Both the position numbers and the translations under genes were made by a program. Below are positions 26,183-34,689 of a stretch of 39,893 nucleotides of DNA, in pieces. The DNA is from Chloroflexota bacterium. GTDB taxonomy: Bacteria; Chloroflexota; UBA6077; JACCZL01. The notes beneath the pieces were generated by a model. The model made no database searches and was not told the DNA's origin. It saw only the letters and a list, made by a program, of their open reading frames with translations. The number at the start of each line of letters is the position of its first letter. Position 1 is the stretch's first letter. The DNA lies in NCBI GenBank assembly GCA_020845495.1, contig JADLFM010000176.1, positions 1 to 39,893 on the forward strand, read 5' to 3'.

Positions 26183-29100
26183 CTATCGCCGCACCCGGTA
26201 CTCGCGGACGAGCGTGTACACCGTCGGCAGAATGAACAGCGTCAACACCGTGGACGTGAGCAGACCCCCGATGACCACCGTGGCCAGCGGTCGTTGCACT
26301 TCCGCGCCCGAGCCGGTCGCCAGCGCCATCGGGACGAACCCGAGGGAGGCCACCAGCGCCGTCATCAGCACCGGGCGCATGCGGAGGGCACAGGCGTCGC
26401 GCACGACCTGGCGCACTGGCAGGTCGGTCTTGCGTTCGAGATCTCGGATCTGTGACATCAGGACGACGCCATTCAGCACGGCGACGCCGAATAGCGCGAT
26501 GAACCCGACGCCGGCCGAGATCGAAAATGGCAAGTCGCGCAGGACCAAGGCCACGATGCCGCCGGTCGCGGCGAACGGCACGTTGAGGTAAATGAGGGCG
26601 GCCGGCGTGAACGCGCCGAAGGTGAAATAGAGCATCGCGAAGATCAGGGCCAGCACCAGCGGCACGACGATCGACAGCCGCCTGGTCGCCGCCTCGAGGT
26701 TCTCGAACTGCCCGCCCCACTCGATGTAGTAGCCCGCCGGGAGCGTCACGGCGCTCCGCAGACGGGCCTGCGCGTCGGCGGCAAACGAGGCCACATCGCG
26801 GTCGCGCACATTGAGCTCGACGACCACCCTTCGCCGGACGGCCTCGCGCGAGATCTGCGCCGGGCCGCTGTCCAGGGTGATCTCCGCCAACTGCCCGAGC
26901 GGCACGAGCGCGCCGCCGGGCGCCGCGACCGGGACGTTCGCGAGACTATCCACGGTACGCGCCGTCTCGTCGCTGAAGCGGACGGCCAGTGAGAAGCGCC
27001 GCTGCCCCTCGAACACCGTCCCGACCACCTTGCCCGCCCGCGCCGCCTCCACGGTGTCGAGCACATCGCCCACCGAGATGCCGTAGCGGGCGCAGCGATC
27101 ACGGTCGACTTTCACGCGGACGACCGGGAGGCCACTGGTCTGCTCCAGCTTCACGTCCTCGGCCCCGGGTACCCGTGCCACGACCCGCGCGATCTCCTCG
27201 CCCTTCTGCTGCAGCACGTCGAGGTCATCGCCGAAGAGCTTGATGCCGATGTCGGACCGCACGCCCGCGATCAACTCGTTGAACCGCATCTCGATCGGCT
27301 GGACAAACGAGTACCCCACGCCGGGCACGGTTTCGTTGAGCGCGGTCTCCATGCGTTCGACGAGTTCACCCTTCGTCTTCGCGGTGGTCCATTCAGCTTT
27401 CGGCTTCAGCATCACGAACACGTCGCCCGCCTCGATGCCCATGACATCCGTCGCCAACTCCGGACTGCCAGAGCGGCTGACCACCGTGATCACTTCGGGG
27501 AACTGCCGCAGGACCCGCTCCATGCGGCCGGTGCTGGCGGCCACCTCGGAGATCCCCACCGACGCGGGGCGGATGGCACTGATGGAGATGTCCCCCTCAT
27601 CCAGCCGCGGAATGAACTCACCGCCGAGCCGTGTGGCCAGCAGCCCCCCGGCCACCATGACGAGGACGGCGACGACGATCAACGCGGCCCGATACGCCAG
27701 GCAGCGTTCGAGAAGCGCGAGGTACCACCGCCGGAGCCCGCCGACGAACCGCGGCTCGTGCTCCCGTCCGGTCTTCTTCAGGAAGAGCGATGCCAGGACC
27801 GGCGTCAGCGTGACGGTGAGGAGGAGGGACCCTGCCAGGGCGAAGACCACCGTCCATGCCATGGGCTTGAACATCTTCCCTTCGATCCCGCCGAGCGTCA
27901 GGATCGGCAGGTACACCAGGATGATGATGCCGATCCCGAAGGCGATGGGCCGGATCACCTCGTGCGCGGCTTCCGCGGTGAGCTGGCGCACCGTCTTGTC
28001 GCGGCCCTCCGGTTCGGACAGGCGCCGGACCACGTTCTCGACGAGGACGACCGCGCCGTCCACGATGAGCCCGAAGTCGATTGCGCCGAGGCTCATCAGG
28101 TTCGCGGAGATGCGCGTCTGGACCATGCCGGCGAAGGCCAACAGCATCGACAAGGGAATCGCCGAGGCCACGATGAGGCCCGCACGGACGTTCCCCAGGA
28201 AGGCAAACAGGACCGCGATGACCAGCAGGCTGCCCTCGAGCAGGTTCGTCTCGACGGTGCGAATGACGCGCCGGACGAACGTCGCGCGGTCGTAGTAGGG
28301 GACGATGCGGATCCCCTCCGGCAGCGTGGGCTGCAGGGCCTCGACCGCCGTGCGCACGCGCGTCGCCACATCCAGCGCGTTCTCGCCGGCGAGCATCTGG
28401 ACGAGTCCGATGACCGTCTCACCCCGTCCATCCGCCGTGGCGACGCCGATGCGGAGCATGGCCCCTTCCCGCACCTGCGCCACCTGGCCGACCGTGACCG
28501 GCGTGCCTTCCGATCCAACGGTGAGGACGACCTTCTCGATGTCGGCGAAGGACCCGACGAGGCCTTCTCCCCGGAGGATGTATTGCTCGCGGTTGTGCTC
28601 GATGTAGCCGCCGCCGGCGTTCATGCTTCCCCGCCGGACCGCCTCGAAGACGTCCTTGAGGGCAAGGCGGTGTGAGACGAGCTTGGCCGGGTCGATGATC
28701 ACCTGGTACTGCTTGGGCAACCCGCCCCACGTGTTGACCTCCGTGACGCCAGGCACCGCGCGCAGGCGCGGCGCGATCATCCAATCGAGCACCGTGCGGC
28801 GTTCCATCGCGGAGACGCCCTCGCCTTCGACGGTGAACTGGAACACGTCACCCAGCCCCGTTGTGACTGGGCCCATTTCCGGAGTGCCGAGGCCCTCGGG
28901 AATGGCTTCGCGCGCTTGCACCAGGCGTTCGGCCACGAGCTGACGGGCGAAGTAGACGTCGACGCCATCCTCGAACACCACCGTCACGGCCGAGAGCCCG
29001 TAGCGCGAGATCGAGCGGATCTCGACCAGGCGCGGCAGGCCATTCATCGCGGCCTCGATCGGGTACGTGACGAACTGCTCCATCTCGACCGGCCCGAGGG

Positions 29101-29263
29101 CGGGGGCCTTGGTCAAGACCTGGACCTGCACGTTGGTGATGTCGGGCACCGCGTCGATGGGCAGGCGGGTCGCCGCGTACCCGCCGCCCACGATGACCAG
29201 CACCGCCGCCAGCAGGACGGCCGGGCGGTTGGCAAGACTGAGATCGACCAGGCGGCTCAACAT
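26183..29263 (-). CDS. CzcA/CusA-type heavy-metal efflux RND permease
   Basis: A 1026-residue inner-membrane proton/metal antiporter of the HME-RND family, close to the usual ~1040. It begins with a transmembrane segment and the family text RLPIDAVPDITNVQVQV. Proton-relay acidic residues in TM4 follow the HME pattern D396-F-G-x3-D402-G-A-x4-E409 (DFGLIVDGAVVLVEN). Two large periplasmic porter loops and the duplicated 6+6 helix arrangement are evident. The pattern DFGxxxDGA is typical for divalent cations (Zn, Cd, Co; CzcA) and also for CusA, so the metal is not fixed by sequence. It works with the adaptor and outer-membrane genes immediately upstream. The ATG is one base after the adaptor stop. 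Confidence 0.95.
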   Translation of the reverse strand: MLSRLVDLSLANRPAVLLAAVLVIVGGGYAATRLPIDAVPDITNVQVQVLTKAPALGPVEMEQFVTYPIEAAMNGLPRLVEIRSISRYGLSAVTVVFEDGVDVYFARQLVAERLVQAREAIPEGLGTPEMGPVTTGLGDVFQFTVEGEGVSAMERRTVLDWMIAPRLRAVPGVTEVNTWGGLPKQYQVIIDPAKLVSHRLALKDVFEAVRRGSMNAGGGYIEHNREQYILRGEGLVGSFADIEKVVLTVGSEGTPVTVGQVAQVREGAMLRIGVATADGRGETVIGLVQMLAGENALDVATRVRTAVEALQPTLPEGIRIVPYYDRATFVRRVIRTVETNLLEGSLLVIAVLFAFLGNVRAGLIVASAIPLSMLLAFAGMVQTRISANLMSLGAIDFGLIVDGAVVLVENVVRRLSEPEGRDKTVRQLTAEAAHEVIRPIAFGIGIIILVYLPILTLGGIEGKMFKPMAWTVVFALAGSLLLTVTLTPVLASLFLKKTGREHEPRFVGGLRRWYLALLERCLAYRAALIVVAVLVMVAGGLLATRLGGEFIPRLDEGDISISAIRPASVGISEVAASTGRMERVLRQFPEVITVVSRSGSPELATDVMGIEAGDVFVMLKPKAEWTTAKTKGELVERMETALNETVPGVGYSFVQPIEMRFNELIAGVRSDIGIKLFGDDLDVLQQKGEEIARVVARVPGAEDVKLEQTSGLPVVRVKVDRDRCARYGISVGDVLDTVEAARAGKVVGTVFEGQRRFSLAVRFSDETARTVDSLANVPVAAPGGALVPLGQLAEITLDSGPAQISREAVRRRVVVELNVRDRDVASFAADAQARLRSAVTLPAGYYIEWGGQFENLEAATRRLSIVVPLVLALIFAMLYFTFGAFTPAALIYLNVPFAATGGIVALVLRDLPFSISAGVGFIALFGVAVLNGVVLMSQIRDLERKTDLPVRQVVRDACALRMRPVLMTALVASLGFVPMALATGSGAEVQRPLATVVIGGLLTSTVLTLFILPTVYTLVREYRVRR

Positions 29264-29264
29264 G

Positions 29265-30503
29265 TCACTCGTCCTCCGCGAGGAGCGCCTTGGCGAACTC
29301 AGACTTCAGGACGAAGCTGCCCTCCGTGACGATCACGTCGCCCGGTTTCACGCCGGCGAGGATCTCGGTCACCCCTTCGAAGGTGTGCCCCAACTCCACC
29401 GTGCGCCGCCCGAAGACGCCGGGCGACACCTGCACGAAGACCGTCTGATGGCCATCGAGCGTCTGCAGCGCCGACTGCGGCACCACGAGCGTCGTGTGCG
29501 ATTCGGATTGCGGTTTCGGGATGTCCACCTGGCCCCGCACGAACATCCCGGGGCGCAGCCGTTCTGTGGCGTTCGGTACCGTCGCCCGCACGCGCACGGT
29601 ACGCGTCGCCTCATCGACCACGCCTCCGATGAAATCGATCCGTCCCGCGAAGGTCTCTTGAGGATAGGCGTCGGCACGAATCGTCACGGCCAGCCCGATC
29701 GTGAGCACCGCCAGGTCCTTCTCGTAGGCCTGGAGGAAGACCCAGACCGAGGAGAGATCGGCGAGCGTCACCAGTGGTTGCAGCGACTCGACGAGCGAGC
29801 CCGTCGTCACCTTGCGATCGACGACGCGACCACCGAACGGCGCACGGAGCGAGAGCCTGGGCGCATCGCCCGGCGGCAGAGCCGCTTCAGACTCGACGGC
29901 CTTGCGAAGCCGCGTGATCTCCGCGTCCGCGTCACCTAACAGGTGGAGCGCACGCTCCGCCGCTTCCGCGGCCGCCCGCCGCGCGAAGTATTCCCCTTCG
30001 CGGGCCTGAAACTCGCTGGCACTGATCGCCTGGCCGCCGACGAGCACTTTGGCCCGTTCGTACACCCGTGTGGCCGCACGCAGCGCATAGAGTTCCTTCA
30101 GGAACTCCTCGCGGGCGCGCCCGAGTTCGAGACTCTCGATTTCCGCGACCACCGCGCCCTGTGCAACACGGGCCCCGAGGTCGAGTGGGATGCGGGTCAC
30201 ACGTCCGCGGACGTTCGCAGCCACCTGCACTAACCGGCGCTCGTCGTGTTCGACGCTGCCATTCAGCGTCAACAGGTGGGTCAAGTCGACGGGCTTGATC
30301 TCCCACGTCTGGATGCCGGCCTCGGAGATCGCCGCGGGCGTGAGCGTCACCCTGTCTGGTGTCTTGGGCGTGGACTCGGACGCTTCGGCGGACGCTTCGG
30401 CGGCCGGTGGTGGTGGTGGAGTTGTGCTGCGGCACGACCACGCCGCCGCAGACAGGAGCAACACGGGAGCGATGGCGCGAAGGGGAGCGGTGCTCATGAT
30501 CAT
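29265..30503 (-). CDS. RND efflux periplasmic adaptor (CzcB/CusB type)
   Basis: A 412-residue membrane-fusion protein linking the RND permease to the outer-membrane channel. The N-terminus is a signal peptide ending near a Cys (LLLSAAAWSC), so it is probably a lipoprotein. A Pro/Ala linker follows. The lipoyl/barrel-sandwich halves are visible as VQVAANVRGRVTRIPLDLGARV and LRAPFGGRVVDRKVTTGSLV, flanking a helical hairpin. The C-terminal beta-barrel includes TIRADAYPQETFAGRIDFIGG. The ATG at 30503 overlaps the upstream gene stop (ATGA), with an alternative ATG two codons later. A longer upstream frame is an artefact inside the channel gene. Metal specificity is not evident, since no Cys/His-rich N-terminal extension is present. 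Confidence 0.92.
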   Translation of the reverse strand: MIMSTAPLRAIAPVLLLSAAAWSCRSTTPPPPPAAEASAEASESTPKTPDRVTLTPAAISEAGIQTWEIKPVDLTHLLTLNGSVEHDERRLVQVAANVRGRVTRIPLDLGARVAQGAVVAEIESLELGRAREEFLKELYALRAATRVYERAKVLVGGQAISASEFQAREGEYFARRAAAEAAERALHLLGDADAEITRLRKAVESEAALPPGDAPRLSLRAPFGGRVVDRKVTTGSLVESLQPLVTLADLSSVWVFLQAYEKDLAVLTIGLAVTIRADAYPQETFAGRIDFIGGVVDEATRTVRVRATVPNATERLRPGMFVRGQVDIPKPQSESHTTLVVPQSALQTLDGHQTVFVQVSPGVFGRRTVELGHTFEGVTEILAGVKPGDVIVTEGSFVLKSEFAKALLAEDE

Positions 30504-31753
30504 TTCCAGGGGGTGAAGTCGGGACCGACGAGCCGCTGCGCTTCGGCTTCGGCCAGGGACAACGCCAACCGGGCGTCGGCGCGTTCCTGCTCGGTCTCGC
30601 GGAGCGTGCGTTGGGCGTCGAGCAGATCGAGGAGGGACGTCTCGCCTTCCTCGAAGCTGAACCGCGCCAGATCCACGCTGCGCTGGGCGGCCGACAGGAT
30701 CTCGCCGTCGAGGAGGGCGAGTTGCCCGGCGGCGATCTGCAGGTCGCGAAGTGCCGCCTCGACGTCCGTCGTCAACTCGACGCGGACACGTTCGACCTCG
30801 GCGTTCGAGACCGCGGTCGCGGCTCGCGCTCGGGCGACCTCGCCTCGATTGGCATTCCACAAGGGCACCGTGAATCCAACGGACACGCCGGTGGACGCCT
30901 TGTCGAGCTCGTTCGTTCTGAATACGGTCACACCCAGATCCGGCACGCGGCTGCTGCTCGCGACCGACAACTGTGCGCGCTGTCGCTCGGCCTCGGCGCG
31001 TGCAGCCAGGAGGCGCGGGTGTCCCGCGACCAGCAGCGATGCCACCAGGTCGTCGCGCAGGCCCGTTGAGGCTGCCCGTCGTTCGGGAGCGAGGTGCAGT
31101 GGCTCCGGCAGGGGTTCCCCGGAGAGCGCGCGCAGGATGCGTTCGGCCGCAGCGGCCTCACGCTCGGCGGTCGACACGGTGCGTTGTTGGCGCAGCCACT
31201 CGACCGTCGCTTTGATGCGGTCCGACTCCCGCGCCTCACCGAGTTCTGCACGACGTGTCACCAGGTCGCGCAACGCGCGCGCGTCCTGTTCGGCGGCGTG
31301 GGCGACGTGGAGACGTGCGCGGGCCGCGACCAGGCGCGCGTAGGCGGCGCGCGCGTCGGCTGACACCTCCCACCGAAGCGCGTCCGCGTGGGCGACGAGG
31401 ACCGACGCCGCGGCATCGCCCACCCGCGTCCCGGCCCGGTACGCGCCCGGCAACGGGAACCGCTGAGACAGCGCGAACTCCGTCTCTGCCGCGCTGGCCC
31501 CCGCGCCATCAGCAGGGCTGCCTCGTCCGGCGGCGATCGACAGCGCCGGATCCGGCAGGCGGCGGACCGCCGCGCGTTCCGCGGCCGCGGCCGCCTCGAG
31601 CCCGGTGCGTTGGCCCGCGACGGGGTGCGACCGCAGGACGATCGCGATGTAGGCGCTGACGTCCAGCGGCTCCTGCGCCATCGCGGCGTGGGGGACGGCG
31701 AGCACGACGCCGAGGACCGTACAGGTGACGGCCCGAGACAACGGGACCAACAC
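30500..31753 (-). CDS. TolC-family outer-membrane efflux protein (CzcC type)
   Basis: A 417-residue outer-membrane channel subunit when started from the GTG at 31753, which has GGAGGG six bases upstream. The signal peptide is VLVPLSRAVTCTVLGVVLAVPHAAMA with cleavage before QEP. The mature protein shows the duplicated coiled-coil plus strand layout of the TolC/OEP family, with long Ala/Arg/Glu heptads and the repeat ends RGEVARARAATAVSNAEVERVR and GETSLLDLLDAQRTLRETEQER. It is followed by the adaptor with an ATGA overlap. An ATG further upstream (31819) is less likely because it would place ~22 extra residues before the signal peptide. Confidence 0.9.
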   Translation of the reverse strand: MLVPLSRAVTCTVLGVVLAVPHAAMAQEPLDVSAYIAIVLRSHPVAGQRTGLEAAAAAERAAVRRLPDPALSIAAGRGSPADGAGASAAETEFALSQRFPLPGAYRAGTRVGDAAASVLVAHADALRWEVSADARAAYARLVAARARLHVAHAAEQDARALRDLVTRRAELGEARESDRIKATVEWLRQQRTVSTAEREAAAAERILRALSGEPLPEPLHLAPERRAASTGLRDDLVASLLVAGHPRLLAARAEAERQRAQLSVASSSRVPDLGVTVFRTNELDKASTGVSVGFTVPLWNANRGEVARARAATAVSNAEVERVRVELTTDVEAALRDLQIAAGQLALLDGEILSAAQRSVDLARFSFEEGETSLLDLLDAQRTLRETEQERADARLALSLAEAEAQRLVGPDFTPWK

Positions 31754-31843
31754 GGAACCCTCCGTGGAGAAACCAAGGGGAAACAGCCGGCAGGCGTCCC
31801 CGGTCAGGGGAGGGCCCAACAGCTCACGCAGGAGCGCGGGGAC

Positions 31844-32188
31844 TCAGACGAGCTGGAGCGGCGGGTGGTAGGGGACGGCAGGCACGACGTCAGGTGGCGC
31901 CGTGGGGCTGAACGCGGGAAGGGTGACCGACCCCCCGACCTCGGGGAGTACCACGGTCAGCAAGGCCGCGACCGTGCGCGAGCAGCAGTAGCAGTCGGCG
32001 ACGCAGAGGGGCGCGCAGGCGTCGTTGTCGTGATCGTTCGTGGCCCGGGCGATCGCGACGCCACTCATGGCCGTCGGCGGCGGGCCGTCGCACCCGACAT
32101 CGAGCGTCAGGTCCGACACGATGAGGCACACGAAGAGCGCGGCCACCAGTCGGACCCACACAGAACGAGGCGAGAGCCAGGAACGCAT
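31844..32188 (-). CDS. Small Cys-rich membrane-anchored hypothetical protein at head of the czc operon
   Basis: A 114-residue protein with one N-terminal hydrophobic segment (VRLVAALFVCLIVSDLTLDV), followed by a Cys-dense stretch (DACAPLCVADCYCCSR) and a second weak hydrophobic part ending Pro-rich. It is probably exported or membrane-anchored, with the Cys cluster in the periplasm. It precedes czcC by 90 bases on the same strand, and may be a metal-binding accessory or sensor similar in position to CzcI/CnrX-like proteins. I do not recognise the family. A divergently encoded protein at 32420 has the same plan. The ATG at 32188 has AAGG upstream and a weak TTGCTC/TAGCCT promoter-like pair. 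Confidence 0.7.
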   Translation of the reverse strand: MRSWLSPRSVWVRLVAALFVCLIVSDLTLDVGCDGPPPTAMSGVAIARATNDHDNDACAPLCVADCYCCSRTVAALLTVVLPEVGGSVTLPAFSPTAPPDVVPAVPYHPPLQLV

Positions 32189-32419
32189 CAGCCTTGGCAG
32201 GCTAGCACGTGGTTTCGGACGGGAGCAAGCACGTCCTCACGATGGGCTCATCATGCGCTGCGCCGGGATCAGAGCGCCGACGAGGCCGCAGGTGACCCTG
32301 CCGCTGACACCGACGACTGCGATGTCGCGGACCTCAGCCGCCGAGGCATGGCATCACCCAACCCGCCAGGCAAGGCGGACGGAACACGCCCGGACACGAG
32401 CGACGGCTATACTGGCGTC

Positions 32420-32713
32420 GTGCTCCGGCTTGTCGCGGCCCTGACCCTCGTGGCCTTCACGCTGCTCGTCGGCGACAACGCTTGCTGCCAGGACCGCTGC
32501 CCGGAGAGCCGGTGCACGGGCTCGATGGAATCGGCGCCGCACGACTCGGCCCCGACCTGCGTACAGTGTGCGATCGGCATCGAGATGCCGCCCGCTGCGC
32601 TGTCTCTCAGGCCGCTCGCCGTGGTCTCCATCGTCTCCGCGACGATCGTGCCGTGGCCGCTCGTTCAACATCCTCTGCCGCCTGATCACCCTCCGCGCCT
32701 CGCTAAAGGGTAA
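32420..32713 (+). CDS. Small Cys-rich exported protein, divergent partner of the czc operon
   Basis: A 97-residue frame from GTG at 32420. The N-terminus is a signal or anchor (VVLRLVAALTLVAFTLLVG), then a Cys-rich stretch (DNACCQDRCPESRC, and later CVQC), a second hydrophobic segment, and a His/Pro tail (HPLPPDHPP). It has the same plan as the 31844-32188 product encoded divergently: hydrophobic start with RLVAAL, Cys cluster, second hydrophobic part. No ribosome binding site is seen. A TATACT (32408-32413) lies six bases upstream of the GTG, so a leaderless transcript is possible. A metal-binding role is plausible from composition and place, but no family is recognised. Confidence 0.5.
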   Translation: MLRLVAALTLVAFTLLVGDNACCQDRCPESRCTGSMESAPHDSAPTCVQCAIGIEMPPAALSLRPLAVVSIVSATIVPWPLVQHPLPPDHPPRLAKG

Positions 32714-32896
32714 GCTCCGCGTTCTTCTGCTCGCGCGCCTCGTTGCGCGGTGTCTGCATTCGCGTAGACAGGGTGCTGACCGCTGGGTGAGAGACCGAAC
32801 TCCACGACCGCCAGAATCCCAGGCGCACGGAACGACGCGGTGTGCCAAGACACCCGACGATGGTGGCGGAGGTCGGACACGCCACCGAAATACGAG

Positions 32897-33337
32897 ATGA
32901 CCATGCCCACGCAAACGAATACACCGCGCGAGTGGAACCTCCTGTTCGCCTGCTGGCTGATCGCCAGCGTATCCGCGCTCGGCAGCCTCTTCTTCAGCGA
33001 CGTGATGGGGTTCGCCCCCTGTGTCCTGTGCTGGTACCAGCGCATCGCCATCTTCCCCCTGGTCCTGATCCTCCCGATGGGCCTCTTTCCGTTCGACGCC
33101 AAGGCGGCGAGATTCGCGCTGCCGCTGACTGCGGCGGGCCTACTGACGGCGCTGTTCCACAACCTGCTCTACGCCGGCCTCATCCCGAAGAGCATCCAGC
33201 CCTGCGCACAGGGCGTCTCCTGCACCGAGGAGTACATCGAGCTCTTTGGCTTCGTTTCAATTCCATTGCTGTCCTTGTTGGCGCTTGCCGCCATGACAGC
33301 CTTGCTTGTCATCGTCAATAGGAGAAACACCCCATGA
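32897..33337 (+). CDS. dsbB: DsbB/BdbC-family disulfide bond formation protein
   Basis: A 146-residue inner-membrane protein with four transmembrane segments. The first periplasmic cysteine pair is in APCVLCWYQR, the strongly conserved DsbB signature following TM1. A second pair is in the later loop (IQPCAQGVSCTEEY). DsbB re-oxidises its thiol oxidase partner using quinone. The stop overlaps the start of the DsbA-like gene by four bases (ATGA), so the pair is co-translated. An alternative ATG lies two codons downstream of the one used. The neighbouring metal-resistance genes suggest a role in oxidising Cys-rich exported metal-binding proteins, but that is inference. BdbC of Gram-positive bacteria is equally close by sequence. 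Confidence 0.9.
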   Translation: MTMPTQTNTPREWNLLFACWLIASVSALGSLFFSDVMGFAPCVLCWYQRIAIFPLVLILPMGLFPFDAKAARFALPLTAAGLLTALFHNLLYAGLIPKSIQPCAQGVSCTEEYIELFGFVSIPLLSLLALAAMTALLVIVNRRNTP

Positions 33338-33999
33338 AGCGGAACGCCGTCTTCGGAATCTCGGCACTCGCGCTTGTCGCATTCTTCCTGGTCGCCAGCG
33401 TGCTGTACAGAAGCCAGCGCGCCAAGGACCTGGAGTCCACGGCGCAACAGAACGCCTCGACGCTGATCAGGCCTCACTCCCCTGTGCTTGGCGACGCCGC
33501 AGCCAAGGTGTCCATCGTGGAGTTCACCGACCCGGCGTGCGAAACGTGTGCTGCCTTCTCGGACTTCGTGAAACAGAGGATGGCCGCGTACCCTGGCAAG
33601 ATCCGGCTCGTCGTCCGGTACACGCCGCTCCACGAAGGTGCCTCAGACGCGGTCAGGATTCTTGCCGCCGCCAAGAAGATCGACAAGTTCTGGCAGGCGC
33701 TCGACATTCTGTATGCGTCACAGGGGCAGTGGACGCAGCACCATCAGGTGATGGTGGACCGTGTCTGGCCACTCCTCGAACAGGGCGGCCTCGACGTTGG
33801 CGCCATCCGCGCCGGGATGGACGATCCCGAGATCCACCGCATCATCGAGCAGGACCTGGCCGACGCCCGGGTGCTGGACGTGCGCAAGACGCCGGGATTC
33901 TTCGTCAACGGTAAGCCCCTCGAGCCGTTCGGCGCCGATGAGCTCGGCAGGCTCATCGAGTCCGAACTCCGCGTGAACTACCCGGAACTTGCACGCTAG
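33334..33999 (+). CDS. DsbA-family thiol oxidoreductase, membrane-anchored
   Basis: A 221-residue protein with a single N-terminal membrane anchor (AVFGISALALVAFFLVASVLY) and a periplasmic thioredoxin fold of the DsbA/BdbD type. The active site is C69-E-T-C72 in EFTDPACETCAAF. The cis-proline loop appears as RKTPGFFVNG near the C-terminus. The helical insertion between the two halves is present. It should oxidise thiols of exported proteins and be recharged by the DsbB-type partner encoded immediately upstream. A C-terminal hairpin beyond the stop (34126-34155) may end the transcript. The substrate could include the Cys- or Sec-containing exported proteins of the same region. Confidence 0.9.
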   Translation: MKRNAVFGISALALVAFFLVASVLYRSQRAKDLESTAQQNASTLIRPHSPVLGDAAAKVSIVEFTDPACETCAAFSDFVKQRMAAYPGKIRLVVRYTPLHEGASDAVRILAAAKKIDKFWQALDILYASQGQWTQHHQVMVDRVWPLLEQGGLDVGAIRAGMDDPEIHRIIEQDLADARVLDVRKTPGFFVNGKPLEPFGADELGRLIESELRVNYPELAR

Positions 34000-34125
34000 G
34001 GACAATCGGTGTCGCGTGGCAGCGCGACGGCCTGGCCGCTCGTGATTCCGGTCTCTCCTCTGCGCGATGGTCTGATGTACGCGGCGGAGCGGCCGGGAAG
34101 TGGTGCGTTGTCCCCGACGTAAGGC

Positions 34126-34155
34126 CCGCGCCGAGGTCGGAGGCTCTCGGCGCGG
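34126..34155. terminator. Hairpin between convergent dsb and merR genes
   Basis: CCGCGCCGAG and CTCGGCGCGG form a perfect 10-bp stem around a 10-base loop, in the 182-base gap between the convergent DsbA-like and MerR genes. There is no T-run on either side, so it would be a non-canonical bidirectional terminator or an mRNA 3' stabiliser. Confidence 0.5.
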
Positions 34156-34181
34156 AAACCGCCTCGTCATGCGTGATGCAC

Positions 34182-34646
34182 TCACACGTCGGGTCGGCTA
34201 CGAGGCGATCCACGGCGGACTGACCTATTCTCCAGCGTGGACGTCCCGGCCTTGAGCGAGACGATGAGTGGACAACGGCTGCGGTCCTTCGAGTGGGAGC
34301 AGGCCGCGATGGTCGACCGCAGGGCCTTCTCGATCCGACGGAGTTCACGCAACTTCGCCTGAACGACTCTGAGCCGGGCGTCGGCGATGCGTTTGGCGTC
34401 GTCGCACCTGGTGCCGTCGACAAGTCGGAGAAGGTCCGCGACCTCGACAAGGCTGAAGCCAAGCCCTTGCGCCGACTTGACGAACCTGACGCGGGAGGCG
34501 TCGGAGGGATGGTACCTCCTGATCTGTCCACGAGATCGCGCGGGTTGCGCGAGGAGGCCGGTCCGCTGGTAGAACCGAATCGTCTCGACGCCGACACCCG
34601 CTGCTCCGGCCAACTGTCCGATGGACATCAGGTCGCCATGGCTCAT
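34182..34646 (-). CDS. merR: MerR: mercury-responsive regulator
   Basis: A 154-residue MerR-family regulator (the shorter frame with ATG at 34646; another ATG lies at 34628). The N-terminal winged helix-turn-helix reads MSIGQLAGAAGVGVETIRFY followed by RYHPSDASRVRFVKSAQGLGFSLVEV. Cysteines at 81, 116 and 125 keep exactly the spacing (35 and 9) of Cys82, Cys117 and Cys126, the Hg(II) ligands of classical MerR. The usual sequence contexts (DGTRCDDA and ACSHSKDRSRCPLI) are retained. This makes Hg(II) the most likely inducer. It is divergent from a small thioredoxin-like gene, with the mer-type operator in the 43-base gap. No merA, merT or merP is present in the window. Confidence 0.92.
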   Translation of the reverse strand: MSHGDLMSIGQLAGAAGVGVETIRFYQRTGLLAQPARSRGQIRRYHPSDASRVRFVKSAQGLGFSLVEVADLLRLVDGTRCDDAKRIADARLRVVQAKLRELRRIEKALRSTIAACSHSKDRSRCPLIVSLKAGTSTLENRSVRRGSPRSRPDV

Positions 34647-34651
34647 GTGCG

Positions 34652-34683
34652 TTGACTCCGTACCTGGGTACGGAGTGTAGCCT
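34652..34683 (+). promoter_or_regulatory. MerR-type operator/promoter
   Basis: A perfect 9-bp inverted repeat with a 4-base centre (ACTCCGTAC-CTGG-GTACGGAGT, 34655-34676) lies between TTGACT (-35, 34652-34657) and TAGCCT (-10, 34678-34683). The spacer is 20 bases, longer than the standard 17, as expected for MerR-activated promoters. The half-sites match those of classical mer operators (TCCGTAC/GTACGGA). The predicted start is about 34690, at the GTG of the downstream gene. Confidence 0.85.
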
Positions 34684-34689
34684 AGCACC

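Noticed and set aside
25773..26720. N-terminal extension of the P1B ATPase frame
   Set aside because: It lies within the PII-like and czcA genes in another frame and is Arg/Gly-rich. The GTG at 25772 with a strong ribosome binding site gives the normal HMA start.
30504..30860. N-terminal extension of the CzcB-type adaptor
   Set aside because: It lies inside the outer-membrane channel gene, and the signal peptide begins at 30503.
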